Under the pieces are notes generated by a model, which was not told where the DNA came from, searched no databases, and was given only the letters and a program-made list of their open reading frames with translations. A stretch of DNA of 64,000 nucleotides from Helianthus annuus. Taxonomy: Eukaryota; Streptophyta; Magnoliopsida; Asterales; Asteraceae. Each line of letters opens with the position of its first letter. Position 1 is the first letter of the stretch. The DNA lies in NCBI RefSeq assembly GCF_002127325.2, contig NC_035435.2:115658268-115722267 (forward strand). Reading direction: 5' to 3'. A program made the translations under genes and the position numbers. Shown here one piece after another: positions 54,407-64,000 of this stretch.

Positions 54407-55058
54407 CTAAGCAGTTAAAGCGGTAAAATAGCGGATAGCGGTCCAGGTCCGCTATACGATAATTTTTATACCATGCATAATTTATGTACTTATATATATA
54501 TATAAATATGTGATATGTCTTTGAAAAATATTAATAGTAATATCAAAATTCATAGTTTTATCATTTCAAATATTAGTGGTGACTGTCGAAGACTGAAGAG
54601 GAGAACAAAATTCGCATTCAAGATGAACTCTAAGTATCAGACCAGCAATTGAAAGATGTCGAAGTGACGAACAGCTTTGATTCGGATTTTTATCAGCTTT
54701 GAACAACTTCCTGATGATGATGAACTGCTTCCAGAGACCTCAAACCAGTGTGCGCTCCAACATTGGTCGTTGAACATAATAAATTTAGGTTTAATTGGCC
54801 GTATCTAGGTTTTATCAAACATCTGGGCCTTTTACTATAATGGGTTTAATTAAATAAAATGGGCTTTTCATAAAGTTTGGGCTGACCGCTAAAAGCGCTG
54901 TTGTAGCCGCTATACAGGTCTACAAATAGCAGCCAAATAGTGGGCTATAGCGCCGGTAATCGCGGAACCGCTATGCCCAACCGCTATTTGGATTGCTACG
55001 AGCCCAGGAGTCCGCTAACCACTATAGCACCGATATAGCGCCGCTATTAAATGCATAG
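54407..55058. mobile_element. Non-autonomous hAT-like element (652 bp)
   Basis: 8-bp target duplication atatctct at 54399-54406 and 55059-55066. Ends are CTAAGCAGTTAAAGCGG and, read inward from the right, CTATGCATTTAATAGCGG: an imperfect terminal inverted repeat. Subterminal zones hold many TAGCGG/CCGCTA motifs, a usual hAT trait. The middle is AT-rich, with no transposase ORF. The 8-bp duplication favours hAT over Mutator (9 bp) or CACTA (3 bp). Confidence 0.8.
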
Positions 55059-58000
55059 ATATCTCTTAAATGGCAACATATACACGTGTGATTTAGTTTA
55101 CGAAGATTTTTGAATGCCGAGAACCTCGATCAGAGAGTAAAAAAGGCGTAAGGTTCAAAATGGTGTAAAATTAAAAAGGGATATACCGGGCTAGGATTCG
55201 AGTTACAGGAACAAGGGCCAAACCAACCACCGAAGAATGGAATCGTCGAGCGAAAACACTTGACAACCTCCTAGAAGCAGCTTTTCTTGCCACCAGACCT
55301 TTCTCCATCAATTAGGAATCTGATGCCGTCACTAAACACATTCCTTAAATTGTAGCCATTTGTTGAGTGTTTTTTTGTGTCTAATCCGCATATATATCAT
55401 AAATGCCCTTGATTTTCTTGACTGTGTATCTCTTAAATGTCAACATATACACGTGTGATTTAGTTTACGAAGATTTTTCATTGCCGAGAACCTCGATCGG
55501 AGAGTAAAAAAGGCGTAAGATTCACAATGGTGTAAAATTAAAATGGGATATACTGGGCTAGGATTCGAGTTACAGGAACAAGGGCCAAACCAACCACCCA
55601 AGAATTAAATCGTCGAGCGAAAACACTTGACAACCTCCTAGAAGCACCTTTTCTTGCCACCAGACCTTTCTCCATCAATTAGGAATCTGATGTCGTCACT
55701 AAACACATTCCTTAAATTGTAGCCATTTGTTGAATGTTTTTTTTGGCGTCTAATCCGCATATATATCACCATTGCCGTTGATTTTCTTGACTGTGTATCT
55801 CTTAAATGTCAACATATACACGTGTGATTTAGTTTACGAAGATTTTTCAATGCCGAGAACCTCGATCAGAGAGTAAAAAAGGCGTAAGGTTCACATTGGT
55901 GTAAAATTAAAATGGGATATACCAGGCTAGGATTCAAGTTACAGGAACAAGGGCCAAACCAACCACCCAAGAATGGAATAGTCGAGCGAAAACACTTGAC
56001 AACATCCTAGAAGTGGGTTTTCTTGCCACCAGACCTTTCTCCATCAATTAGGAATCCTTTCTCCATTAGTTAGGAATCTGATGCCGTCACTAAACACATT
56101 CCTTAAGTTGTAGCCATTTGTTGAGTGTTTTTTTGTGTCTAATCCACATATATATCACCATTGCCCTTGATTTTCTTGACTGTATATCTCTTAAATGTCA
56201 ACATATACACGTGTGATTTAGTTTCGGATTATTTTTCAATGCCGAGATCCTAGATCACAGAGTAAAAAAGGCGTAAGGTTCACAATGGTGTAAAATTAAA
56301 ATGGGATATACGGGGCTAGGATTCGAGTTACAGGAACAAGGACCAAACCAACCACCCAAGAATGGAATCGTCGAGCGAAAACACTTGACAACCTCCTAGA
56401 AGCAGCTTTTCTTGCCACCAGACCTTTCTCCATCAATTAGGAATCTGATGCCGTCACTAAACACATTCCTTAAATTGTAGCCATTTGTTGAGTGTTTTTT
56501 TTGTGTCAAATACGCATATATATCACCATTGCCCTTGATATTCTTGACTGTCTATCTCTTAAATGTCAACATATACACGTGTGATTTAGTTTACGAAGAT
56601 TTTTCAATGCCAAGAACCTCGATAAGAGAGTAAAAAAGGCGTAAGGTTCACAATGGTGTAAAATTAAAATGGGATATACCGGGCTAGCATTCGAGCTTCA
56701 GGAACAAGGGCCAAACCAACCACCCAAGAATGGAATCATCGAGCGAAAACACTTGACAACCTCCTAGAAGCAACTTTTCTTGCCACCAGACCTTTCTCCA
56801 TCAATTAGGAATCTGATGCCGTCACTAAACACATTCCTTAAAGTGTAGCCATTTGTTGAGTGTTTTTTTGTGTCGAATCCGCATATATATATCACCATTG
56901 CCGTTGATTTTCTTGACTGTATATCTCTTAAATGTCAACATATACACGTGTGATTTAGTTTACGAAGATTTTTCAATGCCGAGAACCTCGATCAGAGAGT
57001 AAAAAAGGCGTAAGGTTCACATTGGTGTAAAATTAAAATGGGATATACCAGGCTAGGATTCAAGTTACAGGAACAAGGGCCAAACCAACCACCCAAGAAT
57101 GGAATAGTCGAGCGAAAACACTTGACAACATCCTAGAAGTGGGTTTTCTTGCCACCAGACCTTTCTCCATCAATTAGGAATCCTTTCTCCATTAGTTAGG
57201 AATCTGATGCCGTCACTAAACACATTCCTTAAGTTGTAGCCATTTGTTGAGTGTTTTTTTGTGTCTAATCCACATATATATCACCATTGCCCTTGATTTT
57301 CTTGACTGTATATCTCTTAAATGTCAACATATACACGTGTGACTTAGTTTCGGAATATTTTTCAATGCCGAGATCCTAGATCAGAGAGTAAAAAAGGCGT
57401 AAGGTTCACAATGGTGTAAAATTAAAATGGGATATACGGGGCTAGGATTCGAGTTACAGGAACAAGGACCAAACCAACCACCCAAGAATGGAATCGTCGA
57501 GCGAAAACACTTGACAACCTCCTAGAAGCAGCTTTTCTTGCCACCAGACCTTTCTCCATCAATTAGGAATCTGATGCCGTCACTAAACACATTCCTTAAA
57601 TTGTAGCCATTTGTTGAGTGTTTTTTTGTGTCAAATACGCATATATATCACCATTGCCCTTGATATTCTTGACTGTCTATCTCTTAAATGTCAACATATA
57701 CACGTGTGATTTAGTTTACGAAGATTTTTCAATGCCAAGAACCTCGATAAGAGAGTAAAAAAGGCGTAAGGTTCACAATGGTGTAAAATTAAAATGGGAT
57801 ATACCGGGCTAGCATTCGAGTTTCAGGAACAAGGGCCAAACCAACCACCCAAGAATGGAATCATCGAGCGAAAACACTTGACAACCTCCTAGAAGCAACT
57901 TTTCTTGCCACCAGACCTTTCTCCATCAATTAGGAATCTGATGCCGTCACTAAACACATTCCTTAAATTGTAGCCATTTGTTGAGTGTTTTTTTTTGTGT

Positions 58001-60390
58001 CAAATACGCATATATATCACCATTGCCCTTGATATTCTTGACTGTATATCTCTTAAATGTCAACATATACACGTGTGATTTAGTTTACGAAGATTTTTCA
58101 ATGCCGAGAACCTCGATCAGAGAGTAAAAAAGGCGTAAGGTTCACATTGGTGTAAAATTAAAATGGGATATACCAGGCTAGGATTCAAGTTACAGGAACA
58201 AGGGCCAAACCAACCACCCAAGAATGGAATAGTCGAGCGAAAACACTTGACAACATCCTAGAAGTGGGTTTTCTTGCCACCAGACCTTTCTCCATCAATT
58301 AGGAATCCTTTCTCCATTAGTTAGGAATCTGATGCCGTCACTAAACACATTCCTTAAGTTGTAGCCATTTGTTTAGTGTTTTTTTGTGTCTAATCCACAT
58401 ATATATCACCATTGCCCTTGATTTTCTTGACTGTATATCTCTTAAATGTCAACATATACACGTGTGATTTAGTTTCGGAATATTTTTCAATGCCGAGATC
58501 CTAGATCAGAGAGTAAAAAAGGCGTAAGGTTCACAATGGTGTAAAATTAAAATGGGATATACGGGGCTAGGATTCGAGTTACAGGAACAAGGACCAAACC
58601 AACCACCCAAGAATGGAATCGTCGAGCGAAAACACTTGACAACCTCCTAGAAGCAGCTTTTCTTGCCACCAGACCTTTCTCCATCAATTAGGAATCTGAT
58701 GCCGTCACTAAACACATTCCTTAAATTGTAGCCATTTGTTGAGTGTTTTTTTGTGTCAAATACGCATATATATCACCATTGCCCTTGATATTCTTGACTG
58801 TCTATCTCTTAAATGTCAACGTATACACGTGTGATTTAGTTTACAAAGATTTTTCAATGCCAAGAACCTCGATAAGAGAGTAAAAAAGGCGTAAGGTTCA
58901 CAATGGTGTAAAATTAAAATGGGATATACCGGGCTAGCATTCGAGTTTCAGGAACAAGGGCCAAACCAACCACCCAAGAATGGAATCATCGAGCGAAAAC
59001 ACTTGACAACCTCCTAGAAGCAACTTTTCTTGCCACCAGACCTTTCTCCATCAATTAGGAATCTGATGCCGTCACTAAACACATTCCTTAAATTGTAGCC
59101 ATTTGTTGAGTGTTTTTTTGTGTCAAATACGCATATATATCACCATTGCCCATGATATTCTTGACTGTATATCTCTTAAATGTCAACATATACACGTGTG
59201 ATTTAGTTTACGGAGATTTTTCAATTCCAAGAACCTCGATCAGAGAGTAAAAAAGGCGTAAGGTTCACAATGGTGTAAAATTAAAATGGGATATACCGGG
59301 CTAGCATTTGAGTTTCAGGAACAAGGGCCAAACCAACCACCCAAGAATGGAATCGTCTAGCGAAAACACTTGACAACCTCCTAGAAGCAGCTTTTCTTGC
59401 CACCAGACATTTCTCCATCAATTAGGAATCTGATGCTGTCCCCTAAACACATTCCTTAAATTGTAGCCATTTGTTGAGTGTTTTTTTGTGTCGAATCCGC
59501 ATATATATATCACCATTGCCGTTGATTTTCTTGACTGTATATCTCTTAAATGTCAACATATACACGTGTGATTTAGTTTACGAAGATTTTTCAATGCCGA
59601 GAACCTTGATCAGAGAGTAAAAAAGGCGTAAGGTTCACAATGGTGAAAAATTAAAATGGGATATACCGGGTTAGGATTCGAGTTCCAGGAACAAGGGCAA
59701 ATCAACCACCCAAGAATGGAATCGTCGAGCGAAAACACTTGACAACATCCTAGAAGCAGCTTTTCTTGCCACCAGACCTTTCTCCATCAATTAGGAATCT
59801 GATGCCGTCACTAAACACATTCCTTAAATTGTAGCCATTTGTTGAGTGTTTTTTTGTGTCAAATACGCATATATATCACCATTGCCCTTGATATTCTTGA
59901 CTGTATATCTCTTAAATGTCAACATATACACGTGTGATTTAGTTTACGAAGATTTTTCAATGCCAAGAACCTCGATCAGAGAGTAAAAAAGGCGTAAGGT
60001 TCACAATGGTGTAAAATTAAAATGGGATATACCAGGCTAGCATTCGAGTTTCAGGAACAAGGGCCAAACCAACCACCCAAGAATGGAATCGTCTAGCGAA
60101 AACACTTGACAACCTCCTAGAAGCAGCTTTTCTTGCCACCAGACCTTTCTCCATCAATTAGGAATCTGATGCCGTCATTAAACACATTCCTTAAATTGTA
60201 GCCATTTGTCGAGTGTTTTTTTTTTGTGTCTAATCCGCATATATATCACCATTGTCGTTGATTTTCTTGACTGTGTATCTCTTAAATGTCAACATATACA
60301 CGTGTGATTTAGTTTACGAAGATTTTTCAATGCCGAGAACCTCGATCAGAGAGTAAAAAAGGCGTAAGGTTCACAATGGTGTAAAATTAA
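55059..60390. repeat. Satellite array block S6 with a three-monomer higher-order repeat
   Basis: About 14 monomers. Between about 55780 and 59110 three monomer types follow in fixed order: one with an extra ggaatcctttctcc duplication and agaagtggg; one with tttcggat-type sequence and gatcctagatca; one with gtgtcaaatacgc and gataagag. The gtgtcaaa marker is at 56503, 57628 and 58753, exactly 1125 bp apart. It ends with taaaattaa (60382-60390). Confidence 0.95.
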
Positions 60391-60922
60391 GGGAAATTGG
60401 CCTGTAATAATCTCACCCAGACCTTATTGGCCATTAATAATCCCACCTCAGAATATTCCCCCCACCAGTCCCACCTTTCACATATTTTTCCTACAATGGT
60501 CCCTCGTTAAAAAAACTTAATGGAGTTAAGTTTTTTTCCAAATTACAAACAGACTTTTTAGGGCTTTTGATTAGAACGACAATACGAGTCCATTGATGTA
60601 AAACTTGTCTCGAAACGATGCTCCAAACGATGAAAACGACGCTTCAATTCGGGTGTTTAATTTTCCAATTAACCAAAATCAAATCACTTGGAGCACCATT
60701 TCGAAGTACGTTTTACATTAATGGACTCGTATCATCGTTCTGATCAAAAGCCCTAAAAAATCTGTTTGTAATTTGGAAAAAAGCTTAACTCCGTTAAGTT
60801 TTTTTAACGGGAGACCATTGTAGGAAAATAGGCGAAAGGTGGGGCTGGTGTGGGGAATATTCTGAGGTGGGATTATTAATGGCCAATAAAGTCTAGGTGG
60901 GATTATTACAGGCCAATTCCCC
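60391..60922. mobile_element. Mutator-like foldback MITE (532 bp)
   Basis: 9-bp target duplication taaaattaa at 60382-60390 and 60923-60931, diagnostic of Mutator-like elements. The left end GGGAAATTGGCCTGTAATAA and the right end are inverted copies. The inverted arms extend about 220-240 bp on each side around an about 65-bp centre (roughly 60635-60698), so almost the whole element is a palindrome. No ORF. Confidence 0.85.
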
Positions 60923-63900
60923 TAAAATTAAAATGGGATTTACCGGGCTAGCATTCGAGTTTCAGGAACAAGGGCCAAACCAACCACCCAAGAATGGAAT
61001 TGTCTAGCGAAAACACTTGACAACCTCCTAGAAGCAGCTTTTCTTGCCACCAGACCTTTCTCCATCAATTAGGAATCTGATGCTGTCACTAAACACATTC
61101 CTTAAATTGTAGCCATTTGTTGAGTGTTTTTTTTTTGTGTCGAATCCGCATATATATCACCATTGCCGTTGATTTTCTTGACTGTATATCTCTTAAATGT
61201 CAACATATACACGTGTGATTTAGTTTACGAAGATTTTTCAACGCCGAGAACCTTGATCAGAGAGTAAAAAAGGCGTAAGGTTCACAATGGTGTAAAATTA
61301 AAATGGGATATACCGGGCTAGGATTCGAGTTGCAGGAACAAGGGCCAAACCAACCACCCAAGAATGGAATCGTCGAGCGAAAACACTTGAAAACCTCCTA
61401 GAAGCAGCATTTCTTTCCACTAGACCTTTCTCCATCAATTAGGAATCTGATGCCGTCACTAAACACATTCCTTAAATTGTAGCCATTTGTTGAGTGTTTT
61501 TTTTTTGTGTCTAATCCGCATATATATCACCATTGCCCTTGATTTTCTTGATTGTATATCTCTTAAATGTCAACATGTACACGTGTGATTTAGCTTATGA
61601 AGATTTTTCAATGCCAAGAAACTCGATCAGAAAGAAAAAAAGGCGTAAGGTTCACAATGGTGTAAAATTAAAATGGGATATACCGAGCTAGGATTCGAGT
61701 TACAGGAAAAAGGGCCAAACCAACCACCCAAGAATGGAATCGTCGAGCGAAAACACTTAACAACCTCCTAAAAGCAGCTTTTCTTGCCACCAGACCTTTC
61801 TCCATCAATTAGGAATCTGATGCCATCAGTAAACACATTCCTTAAATTGTAGCCATTTGTTGAGTGTTTTTTTTGTGTCTAATCCGCATATATATCTCCA
61901 TTGCCGTTGATTTTCTTGACTGTGTATCTTTTAAATGTCAACATATACACGTGTGATTTAGTTTACGAAGATTTTTCAATGCAGAGAACCTCGATCAGAG
62001 AGTAAAAAGGCGTAAGGTTCACAATGGTGTAAAATTAAAATGGGATATACCGGGCTAGCATTCGAGTTTCAGGAACAAGGGCCAAACCAACCACCCAAGA
62101 ATGGAATCTTCTAGCGAAAACACTTGACAACCTCCTAGAAGCAGCTTTTCTAGCCACCAGACCTTTCTCCATCAATTAGGAATCTGATGCTGTCACTAAA
62201 CACATTCCTTAAATTGTAGCCATTTGTTGAGTGTTTTTTTGTGTCGAATCCGCATATATATCACCATTGCCGTTGATTTTCTTGACTGTATATCTCTTAA
62301 ATGTCAACATATACACGTGTGATTTAGTTTACGAAGATTTTTCAATGCCGAGAACCTTGATCAGAGAGTAAAAAAGGCGTAAGGTTCACAATGGTGTAAA
62401 ATTAAAATGGGATATACCGGGCTAGGATTCGAGTTCCAGGAACAAGAGCCAAATCAACCACCCAAGAATGGAATCGTCGAGCGAAAACACTTGACAACCT
62501 CCTAGAAGCAGCTTTTCTTGCCACCAGACCTTTCTCCATCAATTAGGAATCTGATGCCGTCACTAAACACATTCCTTAAATTGTAGCCATTTGTTGAGTG
62601 TTTTTTTTGTGTCAAATACGCATATATATCACCATTGCCCTTGATATTCTTGACTGTATATCTCTTAAATGTCAACATATACACGTGTGATTTAGTTTAC
62701 GAAGATTTTTCAATGCCAAGAACCTCGATCAGAGAGTAAAAAAGGCGTAAGGTTCACAATGGGGTAAAATTAAAATGGGATATACCGGGCTAACATTCGA
62801 GTTTCAGGAACAAGGGCCAAACCAACCACCCAAGAATGGAATCATCGAGCGAAAACACTTGACAACCTCCTAGAAGCAGCTTTTCTTGCCACCAGACCTT
62901 TCTCCATCAATTAGGAATCTGATGCCGTCACTAAACACATTCCTTAAATTGTAGCCATTTGTTGAGTGTTTTTTTTGTGTCTATTCCGCATATATATCAC
63001 CATTGCCGTTGATTTTCTTGACTGTGTATCTCTTAAATGTCAACATATACACGTGTGATTTAGTTTACGAAGATTTTTCAATGCCGAGAACCTCGATCAG
63101 AGAGTAAAAAAGGCGTAAGGTTCACAATGGTGTAAAATGAAAAATGGGATATACCGGGCTAGGATTCGAGTTACAGGAAAAAGCGCCAAAACCAACCACC
63201 CAAGAATGGAATCGTCGAGCGAGAAACACTTGACAACCTCCTAGAAGCAGCTTTTCTTGCACTAGACCTTTCTCCATCAATTAGGAATCTGATGCCGTCA
63301 CTAAACACATTCCTTAAATTGTAGCCATTTGTTGAATGGTTTTTTTTGGTGTCTAATCCACATATATATCACCATTGCCCTTGATTTTCTTGACTGTATA
63401 TCTCTTAAATGTCAACATATACACGTGTGATTTAGTTTTCGGATTATTTTTCAATGCCGAGATCCTAGATCAGAGAGTAAAAAAGGCGTAAAGGTTCACA
63501 ATGGTGTAAATTAAAATGGGATATACGGGGCTAGGATTTGAGTTACAGGAACAAGGACCAAACCAACCACCAAAGAATGGGAATCGTCGAGCGAAAACAC
63601 TTGACAACCTCCTAGAAGCAGCTTTTTCTTGCCACCAGACCTTCTCCATCAATTAGGGAATCTGATGCCGTCACTAAACACATTCCTTAAATTGTAGCCA
63701 TTTGTTGAGTGTTTTTTTTGTGTCAAATACGCATATAATATCACCATTGCCCTTGATATTCTTGACTGTCTATCTCTTAAATGTCAACATATACACGTGT
63801 GATTTAGTTTACGAAGAATTTTCAATGCCAAGAAACCTCGATAAAAGAGTAAAAAGGCGTAAGGTTCACAATGGTGTAAAATTAAAATGGGATATACCGG

Positions 63901-64000
63901 GCTAGCATTCGAGTTTCAGGAACAAGGGCCAAACCAACCACCCAAGAATGGAATCTTCGAGCGAAAACACTTGACAACTCCTAGAAGCAGCTTTTTGCCA
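60923..64000. repeat. Satellite array block S7, to window end
   Basis: About 8.3 monomers after the foldback element. The last two complete monomers again belong to the tttcggat-type and gtgtcaaatacgc types of the higher-order repeat. From about 63120 on, single-base gains and losses in short homopolymers become frequent. Confidence 0.93.

Overview
The window is plant nuclear DNA, most likely from an Asteraceae species. That guess rests on an accessory retrotransposon ORF (37846-41812) resembling proteins I remember from Asteraceae genomes, and on the mix of Ty1-Copia and Athila-like Ty3-Gypsy elements. I see no host protein-coding gene, rRNA, tRNA or CRISPR. The base layer is a tandem satellite with a monomer of about 369 bp, in seven blocks: 7755-9661, 15917-21206, 33827-35044, 41866-42871, 50939-54406, 55059-60390 and 60923-64000 (about 21 kb). 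Everything else is mobile DNA inserted into that array. A pericentromeric or heterochromatic location is an inference.

Layout. E1 (1-7754, +) is the right part of a Ty1-Copia element with an uninterrupted pol, a cut-off gag and a 637-bp 3' LTR. E2 (9662-15916, -) is a complete but non-autonomous Copia element with 483-bp LTRs and target duplication acata; its frameshifted gag is kept and most of pol is deleted. E5 (21207-33826, +, target duplication gatat) is a 12.6-kb Athila-like Gypsy element with gag, pol (two frameshifts), an Athila-type third ORF and a 1.9-kb 3' LTR. Its left end is not an LTR but an inverted copy of the last 483 bp of the 3' LTR. E4 (35045-41865, +) has an 811-bp LTR and a Met-type primer site but codes only for a large accessory protein. 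Its 3' LTR breaks off after about 17 bp, followed by a second copy of the upstream satellite and a solo LTR of the same family (42872-50938). That solo LTR is split by E3 (43260-50510, +, target duplication gacat), a Copia element with 482-bp LTRs, a very long gag and no recognisable pol. A 652-bp hAT-like element (54407-55058, 8-bp duplication) and a 532-bp Mutator-like foldback (60391-60922, 9-bp duplication) interrupt the right-hand satellite.

Working together: E1 (or relatives elsewhere) could supply pol to the related gag-only elements E2 and E3. The three share LTR ends (TGTTGGTGCA...CTACA), an unusual gag with a coiled coil, and a long conserved non-coding 3' region. E4 depends wholly on other elements.

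Most notable: (1) E5 has two U5-type ends, inserted with a clean target duplication, and a related unoccupied site lies at 17132. (2) E5 carries nine pairs of a 12-bp near-palindrome (GCACGACCGTGC type) whose members are 20 bp apart, in two non-coding zones, often with about 103 bp between pairs. (3) E3 has about 16 copies of GGTTCGCT in its leader and more in its LTR; E1 and E2 carry their own iterated motifs. (4) A non-coding 3' domain is conserved among E1, E2 and E3. (5) Duplicated satellite blocks keep the empty sites of E2 and E4, so the order of events can be read. All comparisons were made by eye; counts and identities are approximate.
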